Origin: Lamellibrachia satsuma
Taxonomy: Eukaryota > Annelida > Polychaeta > Sabellida > Siboglinidae
Direction of reading: 5' to 3'
DNA length: 64,000 bases
NCBI GenBank assembly: GCA_033239005.1
Contig: BSQZ01000073.1
Location: forward strand, 810,501 to 874,500
Numbering within the stretch: the stretch's first letter is position 1; the number at the start of each line of letters is the position of its first letter. Positions 55,139 to 64,000 of the stretch are shown piece by piece. A model generated the notes under the pieces. It was given only the letters and a program-made list of their open reading frames with translations, searched no databases and was not told where the DNA came from. Both the position numbers and the translations under genes were made by a program.

Positions 55139-55631
55139 ATGGCATCTAACGCGTTGCCCGTTCCTGCACCGTTAGAAATACACGACACCAACGCCGCTGA
55201 CAAATGGAGGAAGTTCCTGGCGGCGTGGGAAAACTACGCACTAGCTACGGAGTTGGACGCCAAGCCGCAGGCAGTGCAAGTGGCGACGTTGTTGACAGTT
55301 ATTGGCGAGGATGGCCGAGAAGTACAATCGACGTTCCGGGACTGGGCGCAGGACGGAGACGACCGTCGCACACTACCCGTCTTGAAAAAAATCGCAGAAT
55401 ATTGTCAACCACGAAAAAAACGTTCCATTCGAAAGATACTAATTCAACAAACGTATGCAGGAGAGCGGAGAACCGTATGAACAATACAAAACTGCACTGC
55501 GCAGGCTGTCAGAGGCTTGTGAGTTCGACACGATCACCCCAAACGAAATTTTGAGGGATAGACTGATCTTTGGAATTCATGACACAAAGGTACGAGAACG
55601 GTTACTGCGTGAGAATATACATGACACTTGA
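55139..55631 (+). pseudogene. gag of the Ty3/gypsy element, frameshifted
   Basis: It starts MASNALPVPAPLE and contains KWRKFLAAWENYA and GEDGREVQSTFRDWA, typical of retrotransposon capsid. The frame is lost at an A-run near 55420. The C-terminal capsid (EPYEQYKTALRRLSEACEFD, then ITPNEILRDRLIFGI) continues in another frame and stops at 55629. Confidence 0.8.
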
Positions 55632-56875
55632 CGGAGCAAATGAGGATTGTGGGTCAGTCGAGCAGTTCAGCGACGTCGGTTCATGCACTTCGACAATCGG
55701 TCGGCCAGAAAAAACGCGTCAAGAAGAAAGAGACGTCACACACGACTAAGAGCGAGGCAACGAAAGAGTGCTGGAACTGTGGTCGTCAACATGGCCGAGA
55801 GTCGAAGGAGTTATGTCCGGCCTTCGGCAAAACGTGCGACTGCTGTGGCAAATCGAATCATTTCGCCAAAAAATGCCGACAAAAACGGTCAGGCAGAACG
55901 CGAAATTCAGTAAGGACGATCGGAGAGTCGGAGGAGGTTTTTCCGGTCCGCGAGGTGGTGACACTGGCGATGTTAGACGATTCGCAGTGCGTGACCTTGA
56001 AGTTGGACTCCGGGAGCTACATACGCTTCCAAATCGACTCCGGGGCCCAATGTAACGTGGTGCCTCTGAAGCTGTATCAACGAGCCACTAAAGACGTGCG
56101 GCTGAAGGACGTCAACAGGTGTCAATCATCTATACTTGCGTTTGGCGGTTCTCGGCTGACAATGGTCGGTGAGGTACACGTTCGAATCTGGCGAGGCGAC
56201 TACAAATGCATCCTCGTCTGCAAACTGGTCGACAACGACAACATCCGGCCAATCCTGGGGAGGAAGGCTTGTGTGGGCATGAAGTTGATCCAGTATACGG
56301 ACAATGATGCGCTACACAAACCAGAGACTCGAGGCGAGCAAGTCTACGCGGTCGAGGGTGCGCTGATCAGCAAGACAGCTGTCATCGAAAAGTACGCCAC
56401 TGTGTTTGGTGACGGCATCGGCGAACTAGAGGGCGAGTATCAAATCCGGCTGGATGACGCGGTCGACCCCATCCAACACGCCCCACGCCGAGTACCAGTC
56501 GCTCTGAGAGACCGATTGAAAGCGACGCTGGACGACATGACTCGGGACGACATCATTGAAGCTGTCGAAAAACCCACCGCGTGGATCAGCTCGATGATAG
56601 TGATCACGAAGAAGGACAGCAAACTTCGCATCTGCTTGGATCCGAAGGATCTCAACCGTGCGATCCGGCGAGAAAACTACCAGCTACCAACGATTGAAGA
56701 CATCGCGACGCGACTGCACGGAGCCAAGGTGTTCACTGTCCTTGACGTATGCCATGGGTTTTGGCACGTGCGCCTCGACGACCGCTCTTCATATCTGACG
56801 ACCTTCCACACACCTTTCGGCAGGTATGGTTTCAAACGTATGCCGTTTGGTATCCGTTCGGCCCCCGAAGTTTAA
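55628..56875 (+). pseudogene. pol part 1: zinc knuckle, protease, RT N-terminal half
   Basis: 415 residues. Zinc-binding Cys/His lie at about residues 48-83 (CWNCGRQHG ... CDCCGKSNHFAKKC). The aspartic protease motif QIDSGAQCNVVP lies at about 135-146 with the DSG triad intact. RT motifs include MIVITKKDSKLRICLDPKDL and VFTVLDVCHGFWHVRL (catalytic Asp in LDV). The frame ends just after SAPEV at a run of ten A (56872 onward), a likely slippage mutation. Confidence 0.88.
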
Positions 56876-58295
56876 AAAAAAAATGCACGAACTGATCGAG
56901 GGGTTACAAGGTATCGAGGTTGTGGCTGATGATTTTGTTGTCGTAGGGTACGGCAACACGGTCGACGAGGCAAACGTTGACCACGACAAACGACTCCACT
57001 CATTTCTGCAGCGATGTGAGGAGCGAGGGGTCAAACTAAACGTCGACAAGTTCAAACTGAGACAGGAGGAAGTTCGATTCATCGGGCACGTCGCAACGTC
57101 TGACGGGCTGAGTATCGACCCCACTAAGGTAAAGGCTATCGTTGACATGCCTAACCCTACTGATGTTGCAGGAGTTCAACGCTTGTTGGGATTGGCCCAG
57201 TATCTGGCCAAGTTCCTTCCGCATCTCTCTGACATCACGAAGCCGCTACGAGAACTTACGAGGAATGACACCGACTGGATGTGGGAAAGCTCGCAACAGA
57301 ACGCAGTCGACACGCTGAAGAAAGCTGTCGCAAGTACACCTGTGTTACGCTACTACAATCTCGCAGACGAAGTGACCATCCAGTGCGATGCGTCACAATC
57401 AGGACTTGGTGCAGCATTGATGCAGAACGGCCAGCCGGTGGCGTATGCATCACGTGCCCTGACGCCACCTGAAACAAGATACGCTCAGATCGAAAAAGAG
57501 CTATTGGCGATCGTGTTCGTGTGTGATCGATTTGAGGCCTACATTTACGGCCGTGATCGCGTGAGCATTGAATCCGACCACAAGCCGTTGGAAACGATCG
57601 TTCTGAAGCCTCTCAGAAGTGCACCTAAACGGTTACAGCGGATGCTGCTCCGTTTACAGAAATACACACTCGATGTCAAATTCAAGAAAGGCGAACACAT
57701 GTATTTGGCCGACACGTTGAGCCGAGCGTACATACCTGAGGTCAAGGTGTGCGACTTCGTACATGAGCTTGAGGAGCTAGACCACCGTGAGTCACTCCCC
57801 GTCAGCCAGGAACGATGGCAACAGCTCAACCACGCGTCAGAGAACGACTATGTGTGTCAGCAGCTACGAGCGACCATTCAGAATGGATGGCCGGAGACCA
57901 AAGCAGAGGTCCCCGAGTGTGTGCTACCTTACTACGACTCGCGAGACGAGTTGACGGTTCAAGGAAATCTGATCTTCAAAGGGCAGTTGTTGGTCGTGCC
58001 CGCTGCGGTACGTACCGAGTTGATGTCAGTGGCACACGCGAGTCACATTGACATTGAGGGCTGTCTGAGGAGAATGCGCGAATGTCTATACTGGCCGCGC
58101 ATGACAACACAAGTCAAGGATTACATATCCAAGCGTGACATATGTCTGTCACACCGTAGTGCCCCACACGGGAACCACTACAACAACACGACTTCGTGGC
58201 GCGGCCATAGTCCAAGATCGGCGCAGACTTGTGCCAACTACACGGTCGTACACTACTCGTTGTATGCGACTACTACAGCAACTTCTTTGAAGTAG
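56826..58295 (+). pseudogene. pol part 2: RT C-terminal half, RNase H, integrase N-terminus
   Basis: It contains the RT catalytic VADDFVVVG (56917-56943), the connection with FIGHVATSDGLSID, RNase H starting CDASQSGLGAALM and including RYAQIEKELLAIV, and the integrase zinc-binding region (SVAHASHIDIEGCLRRM then CLYWPRM and RDICLSH). The frame is lost near 58195. Confidence 0.88.
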
Positions 58296-59088
58296 CTCGC
58301 TTGAACACGGTTACGACGCGCAGTGTGGTGCGTGAGTTCTTACCGATGTTCGCCAGATTTGGACTGCCCGATGTGCTCGTTACTGACAACGGGCCACAGT
58401 TTGCTTCGGCCGAGTTTGCAGTGTTCGTGAGGAAGAAAGGAATTACTCATTTGACGTCCTCACCGCATTACGCACAAAGCAATGGAAAATCGGAGAACGC
58501 GGTGAAGACGCTGAAACTAATCTTCGCCAAAGCCAAACAGAGTGGTGAGTCCGAGTACATGGCGCTACTCGACTGGAGGAATACGCCGTCCGAAGGGATG
58601 GGAACGAGTCCCGCTCAACGACTCATGGGCCGACGTTGTAAAACGTTGCTCCCAACAGTTGGAACGCTGTTGAAACCACAATATGACACCAATGCCGATA
58701 CACGAGCATTGGCAGGCAGAAAACGACGTCAGTCGTTTTACTACAACCAACACGCGCATCCACTTCCGCCGATCAACGAAGGCGCAACCGTTCGTATGAG
58801 GCTTCCAGGTGAGAAGACGTGTACCGAACGTGTACCGAGCAGGTCGACTCACGAAGCTACCACATGAAAGTTGGAGGGACGATCTACAGGCGCAATCGAC
58901 GACAGTTGGTGTGTGCTGGCGAGCAGCCCCACGATGAAACGAGCCGTGATGACGCGCCGTCTTCGTTGAGTGATGGCAACCCCGAGACGCACCCCCTTCC
59001 GGTCGTGCCAGATGTGTCCGCAGGTCTTCGCAGATCTGTGCGCGAACGCAAGCCGCCAGCGTGGCTCAGCGACTACGTTTCGGCGTAA
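58229..59088 (+). pseudogene. pol part 3: integrase core and C-terminus, two frames
   Basis: The DDE catalytic residues are visible as VVCDYYSNF, LVTDNGPQFAS and NGKSENAVK. The core frame ends at 58867. The C-terminal tail ending RRSVRERKPPAWLSDYVSA is in a neighbouring frame and stops at 59088. Confidence 0.85.
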
Positions 59089-59227
59089 TTTACTAACTTT
59101 GTCCATAAGACATTGTTATCACACGACTGTCCACAAGAGACGGTACATTTTGCTTACAATCTCGTGTGTAATCGTTTTGCTAATAATTAGTCACAGTTGT
59201 GAATAAGTGACTTTTCTTGTAAGAGGC

Positions 59228-59745
59228 CTCTTGGCGTCGTTCCCATAAATAAATGCCAATTTTCTCACCAGTTGGGGTGCTGACAGAGGGACGCCCTACC
59301 TAAGTTTCTGGCATTGGTCATTCCCTACTAAGGGGAGACAATGACATGGCCCCACGGGATCAGGTTAAACTGTTTAACCTTGGCGTCATTCTCATAAATA
59401 AATGCCCCTTTTCTCATCTTGTGGGGTTGTGGACAGGGAATATGCCCCACCTAAATGGCGGCGTTGGTCGTTCAATAATCAGGGGAACCCACGGGAACAG
59501 TTCACATTGTTTTATCATTCGCCTTATCCCATTAAATAAGCGTCATTCCATTAAATATATGCCTCTTTTCTCACCCTTTGGGGGTTGCTAGTGGGGGAAA
59601 GCCCCACTGAAGTTGTTGGCATTCACGGAATCCCAAGGGAAAATTTGACACTAGTTTTAACCTTGACGCCATTTCATTAATTACATGCAACTTTTCACCC
59701 ATTGTGGGTTGTGGGCATGGGGAAAGCCCCAAATAAATAAATTAA
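59228..59745. repeat. Diverged tandem repeat of about 145 bp, 4 copies
   Basis: Each unit carries a CGTCATT..CATAAATAAATGCC-like motif, TTTTCTCACC, GTTGGGG..G and GGCATTGGTCATT. The copies at about 59230, 59385, 59520 and 59660 differ by many substitutions, so this is an older array than those in the introns. Confidence 0.65.
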
Positions 59746-59919
59746 TTAATAAATGAAATATCTCTTATAACCGTGTAGGTTTCGTCAACCGTGTTTCAAA
59801 ACGAATGTTCTCATTGGTCTACAAGACGGGCTTTACTTCCAGACAATTCTACGAACGCTTAAACCTGATTGGCAGATAAGACAAGGTGTGTGGCTTAGCC
59901 AATCAAATGAGGGGAGCGT

Positions 59920-60112
59920 GGCAGGAGGTTGGTCCTAAACGTTGGTTGGAGGTGGGAGGTTGGCCTCATAAATAGGTTTGACGTGAGATTGGTGTAAGGT
60001 GGGAGGTGGATTATCAAAACTGGTGAGAGGTGGGAGGTTGAGCCCCAAAACAGGTGGAAGATTGGGAATTGGCTCCGAAATAGGTGGGATATGGGAGGTT
60101 GAAGCCCCTCCA
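59920..60112. repeat. Degenerate GGTGGGAGGTTGG-based repeat, about 4 copies
   Basis: G-rich core recurring every 40-50 bp. Confidence 0.65.
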
Positions 60113-60119
60113 CACCCCT

Positions 60120-60530
60120 CTCAAATTATTCGGTTCGATTGAGTAATATAACAACGACACCACGCGACGTCGCTATAAAAAACCCACGTAAAACGTTAGA
60201 GGCAACAGTTGGGAGCTAACAATTAGACGTCGATACATGTTCCAATTCTGTTCTCTGCCGGTTCCTGGACCCCTGGCCCTGTTGTCGTCTTGAACTTGGA
60301 CTACATCGAAACATCTTGGTCTACAACGCTCTACAACGCTGCTACCGCAACGCTGCTCTTCCGTACGTGGTAAGTTGCTGCCGGTGTCTTCGGTTCTATA
60401 TTAACGGTCGCTGATGTCTTATTTGATTCGTTCATTGTGTTATCGCTTTCCTGTACCCGTAACTGTCGCTATTCATATAGCAGACCCGTTTGTCTTCAGG
60501 TACGTCGCTATCGCCTTAACCAGGAAAATT
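60120..60530 (+). promoter_or_regulatory. Possible TATA promoter and leader of an unidentified transcript
   Basis: TCGCTATAAAAAACCC (60169-60184) is a good TATA box preceded by ACGTCG and CACGCGACG motifs. The leader is unique, non-repetitive and GC-balanced. It could be a solo LTR or a host promoter. An ORF starting at 60414 runs straight into the 24-bp and 22-bp arrays. Confidence 0.3.
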
Positions 60531-60534
60531 GCTG

Positions 60535-60680
60535 CCGCCGTAACCGGAAAAGTTGCTGACGCTGTAACCGGAAAAGTCGCTGCCGCCGTAACAAAGAAAG
60601 ACGCAGCCGCCGTAACCCGGAAAGTCGCTGCCGCCGTAATCGGAAAAGTCGCTGCCGCCGTAACCGGAAAAGTCGCTGGC
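60535..60680. repeat. 24-bp tandem repeat, 6 copies
   Basis: The unit is GTAACCGGAAAAGTCGCTGC plus CGCC. In the plus frame it reads an 8-residue Ala/Val/Thr/Lys repeat. Confidence 0.9.
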
Positions 60681-61525
60681 TCAGGGGACCCCACATGGTG
60701 GCTCAGGGGACCCCACATGGTGGCTCAGGGGACCCCACATGGTGGCTCAAGGGACCCCTCATGGTGGCTCAAGGGACCCCACATGGTGGCTCAAGGGACC
60801 CCACATGGTGGCTCAAGGGACCGACCCCACATGGTGGCTCAAGGGACCCCACATGGTGGCTCAAGGGACCCCACATGATGGCTCAAGGGACCCCACATGG
60901 TGGCTCAAGGGACCCCACATGGTGGCTCAAGGGACCGACCCCACATGGTGGCTCAAGGGACCCCACATGGTGGCTCAAGGGACCCCACATGGTGGCTCAA
61001 GGGACCCCACATGGCAGCTCAAGGGACCCCACATGGTGGCTCAAGGGACCCCTCATGGTGGCTCAAGGGACCCCTCATGGTGGCTCAAGGGACCCCACAT
61101 GGTGGCTCAAGGGACCCCTCATGGTGGCTCAAGGGACCCCACATGGTGGCTCAAGGGACCCCTCATGGTGGCTCAAGGGACCCCACATGGTGGCTCAAGG
61201 GACCCCTCATGGTGGCTCAAGAGACCCCTCATGGTGGCTCAAGGGACCCCTCATGGTGGCTCAGGGGACCCCACATGGTGGCTCAAGGGACCCCTCATGG
61301 TGGCTCAAGAGACCCCTCATGGTGGCTCAAGGGACCCCTCATGGTGGCTCAAGGGACCCCTCATGGTGGCTCAAGGGACCCCACATGGTGGCTCAAGGGA
61401 CCCCTCATGGTGGCTCAAGAGACCCCTCATGGTGGCTCAAGGGACCCCTCATGGTGGCTCAAGGGACCCCACATGGTGGCTCAAGGGACCCCTCATGGTG
61501 GCTAAAGGGACCCCACATGGGCCTT
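60681..61525. repeat. 22-bp tandem repeat, about 38 copies
   Basis: The unit is GGCTCAAGGGACCCCACATG plus GT, with CCTCATG variants. Three plus frames stay open for 200-300 residues; none is a gene. Confidence 0.95.
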
Positions 61526-61527
61526 CC

Positions 61528-62330
61528 CTGATACGATGGGCTTTTACTTTAAGTAATAAACTAAACAGTTTTGTGTCATCTGCAAATTTCAGTACGTTAC
61601 TTGTTATACTGTCGTCCAAGTCATTGATATATATTAAGAATAACATAGGTCCTAATACTGATCCTTGAGGTACCCCACTCAAAACCGATTTCTAATTTGA
61701 AACTTCTCCATCTACTACAACTCGTTGTCTTCTGTCAGTCAGCCATTGTTCAATCCAGTCAATTATGCCATCCCCTATACCATGGGCTTTTACTTTAAGT
61801 AGTAATCTTTGAGGTGGCGTTTTGTCAAAAGCTTTCTGAAAATCTAAGTAGATAATATCTACTGGCGATCCCTCATCTATCCACTTAGTGATTTCTTCAA
61901 AAGAAAAAACATATTTGTTAAGTATGACCTCGCTTTTAGGAATCCATGTTGAGATGGATTTAATAATTTATCCCTAACACGGAATTCCAACATATGATCT
62001 TTAATTAACGTTTCTAATAATTTACAAATCACAGATGTTAAACTCGCTAGTCTGTAATTCTCTGACTTATTTCTTGAACCCTTTTTAAATAATTGTATGA
62101 TGTATGATGCTTCTTACCATTCAAAAGGAACCACCCACTCCCTCTTTTAACGAACACTCTTGCAAGTGGTATTGTAGTTTTGGCAGAATTCCATCCACTC
62201 CAGGTGATTTATTATCCTTCATTGCCTTTATTTTTAGCTACCATTTCTGGAGTTACAATTAACTGCCCTAACTAGTCCGATTTAGCCTCCTGAAATTTAG
62301 CAACTGGAACTTGTAATGAACTAGTGCCCT
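61528..62330 (-). pseudogene. Fragment of a jockey/CR1-type LINE reverse transcriptase, rearranged
   Basis: On the minus strand RT motifs read IIYLDFQKAFDKTPPQRLL (about 61810-61860), WLTDRRQRVVVDGEVSN (about 61695-61745), [20 protein letters not shown] (61613-61675) and [12 protein letters not shown] (61565-61600, catalytic DD). Upstream parts are broken by stops. After FADDTKLFS the frame reads [13 protein letters not shown], a diverged copy of [13 protein letters not shown] that normally precedes the WLTDRRQ motif, so a 25-30-bp segment recurs (61532-61560 and 61776-61806) and the element is rearranged. Satellite DNA begins at that joint. Confidence 0.82.
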
Positions 62331-64000
62331 CTCTGATAAACACTGAACTGATGTATCCATTTAGGTCTTCCGCCATTAAAAAACCTTGTTCTGGAGAGAT
62401 TTCGATTTCTCAGTTTCAAGTTCGACTCTCGTTTTCGGACACTTCAACAAGTTGAGTCTGCTGCTTCGAGGAAGGCAAATGCTATCTAAATAGCAATATA
62501 ATTGCAGAACCTTAACAATAGAACAAGAATGGGCCAATGAAAAAGGCACATTTGAACTTCGTTGCTAGTTGGGGAGGTCGTGGGAAAGGAAATGTGGACC
62601 CAGAGATGGACTAGCCGTTGAAGAACACACTAGCCAGGCCGTACTCCATGGAAGAAACGGTACTATGTGGCATCCTGACCCCCTGATGCCGGATGGTGGC
62701 AGGTTCACAACATATTTTGTTCTGTTTACGCATGGTAGATTGTAGCAGACATAATGATGATTTTAACATACACATTGAGGGCATTCCCCCCAGACCTTTT
62801 ATTTGGCCCCTCCATTCTTACCAAGATCCACAAATCTTTGCCCTCAATCATGTCTTATCATCCAATCATGTCTTATCATCCAATGATACTGCTTTTTTAT
62901 GTCAGACCGTTTTTAGTAAACTCACACTGGGGGAATGTCCTGATGGGGAATTCCAATGGTATGACAGGGTATAACGATGGGCACTTTCCTTCAATGGTCA
63001 AAACTACACATTTGTCACCAGTAAAATAATACTTTCTTGATTTGGCCCAAAGGGGCACTTTCCATTATCAAAATGGGTCCAAACAGGAAAATGTTCAATG
63101 AAAGGCTGGATTTCTGCAGGCAAAATCACAAATGGTAATGGTACAAATGGTAATGGTACAAATGGTAAGTTCTTATGTAACATTGTATTCAGTGATACAG
63201 AAATTGCTCCAAAATGGTCCAAAAAATATTATTTTACTGATAGATCTGCTGGTACCAAAAAGGGTACTGTTAATTATTAAAAGGGCACAGCTGTCCTTAA
63301 AGAACACGGTTAAGGGTGGGGATAGAACCCCAAATGGCATTCCAATAAACAGGACAATATATTCCATAAAAGGGTAATTTTTTTGGGCAAAGACTTTCAG
63401 TGAACAAAAGGGTAGTTTATCTATAGCGTAAAGTTTTACTTATATTGTGTCGTGCTTGAGTAAGAGGTAAACATGGTAAGTTACTGTGTAACATTGTATT
63501 AAGTCATTGGGATTGTTCAAAGCGCCTAACATTTCGTCCCCCTGGCAGACCTGATCATTTCAATGCAAACTCATACAATGATACAGTTATGCCACAATTA
63601 CTGTGCAAAGACTGTTTGTTCACACATCCACCACTGTCTATTGCCAAGGTGAATATAGTGGCCCATCTCTAAATGCCAGGTAACTGTTTTTCACATTGGT
63701 GTAAAAATTTATATCGAGTGATTAGTGAGATTTATAAAAGTCGTATGGGAAATAGCTTCCGGTTCCAGTTAAGAGATGTATGTTTACATATCTCAAGTCT
63801 CAAGTGGTTTACTCCAAACAGCCCAAACTTGGGCTAACGCAGTTGTTTGTGGTGGACTGTGCGCATGCGCTGTGGGTGGTACATTCGATTAAAAGACTAG
63901 TATCATTAATGTTGCTGAAATGGTTTTTATCTGATAGTTTTATTTATTTTATGTATAGGATGTTTAACAAAAATTTTTAATAGGTTGGTTATGTGTATGG
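62331..64000. other. Unique flank, no gene recognised
   Basis: Small local repeats only: CATGTCTTATCATCCAAT twice at about 62850 and AAATGGTAATGGTAC three times at 63129-63165. Short ORFs show no recognisable domains. Confidence 0.45.

Larger units (their letters stand above)
54854..59088 (+). mobile_element. Ty3/gypsy LTR retrotransposon, degenerate, 3' LTR missing
   Basis: Order: 5' LTR (54854-55033), PBS-like start TGGTGGCAAC, gag, CCHC zinc knuckle, protease, RT, RNase H and integrase, the normal Ty3/gypsy order. The codon and base composition is much richer in GC than the surrounding introns. At least four frame breaks (near 55420, 55628, 56872, 58195, and again near 58820) make it non-functional. 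No second copy of the LTR is seen after 59088, so the 3' end is truncated or replaced. Details are in the sub-entries. The polyprotein type (zinc knuckle region CPAFGKTC, then CGKSNHFAKKC) is that of the common invertebrate K02A2.6-like group. Confidence 0.9.

Noticed and set aside
60414..61668. Plus-strand ORFs of 150-309 residues
   Set aside because: Read through 24- and 22-bp satellites; three frames give the same peptide permuted, so no coding selection.

Overview
The window is metazoan nuclear DNA. It has spliced genes with GT-AG introns, a seven-transmembrane receptor, tRNA-derived SINEs, three non-LTR retrotransposon fragments, a broken Ty3/gypsy element, a piggyBac-type MITE and many minisatellites. 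The style suggests a marine invertebrate, perhaps a lophotrochozoan, but the sequence alone does not fix the phylum. Two host genes can be supported.

Gene 1 (minus strand, 53444 down to at least 4252) is the 5' half of a DNAAF9 (C20orf194; Shulin-related) ortholog. I assembled it by hand from 21 short exons, many too small to appear as long ORFs. All 20 splice junctions keep reading phase, and the 511 codons match the N-terminal half of the human protein as I remember it. The start codon lies in a 20-nt coding exon at 53425-53444. The 3' half runs off the left edge. Gene 2 (plus strand, 26966-28144) is a single-exon class A GPCR nested antisense in the 18.7-kb DNAAF9 intron (14912-33624).

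By rough addition of array lengths, about a third of the window is tandem repeat, most of it inside DNAAF9 introns, with units from 4 bp to about 200 bp. The most striking array (47001-50062) is made of about 46 copies of a 65/68-bp unit derived from a DNAAF9 coding exon plus its 3' splice site. The true exon is therefore preceded by dozens of decoy acceptors. A 12-bp direct repeat shared by the ancestral polypyrimidine tract and the exon interior suggests how the array began.

Layout from left to right. 1-9.3 kb: six main arrays and the last visible DNAAF9 exons. 9.3-15 kb: three exons among 24-, 82- and 40-bp arrays. 15-33.6 kb: the giant intron with 31-, 98-, 26-, 37-, 70- and 35-bp arrays, a piggyBac-like MITE, the GPCR and an L2/CR1-like LINE tail. 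33.6-50.8 kb: the dense exon cluster, a Tigger/pogo-like MITE, a LINE relic and the exon-derived array. 50.8-54.2 kb: first intron, first exon, promoter and three SINE copies. 54.85-59.1 kb: degenerate Ty3/gypsy element. 59.2-62.3 kb: diverged tandem repeats, a possible TATA promoter, 24- and 22-bp arrays and an inverted LINE fragment. 62.3-64 kb: nothing recognised.

Most long ORFs in the window are by-products of arrays and are not genes. Copy numbers and array edges are approximate, and homologies rest on recognition, not on a search.
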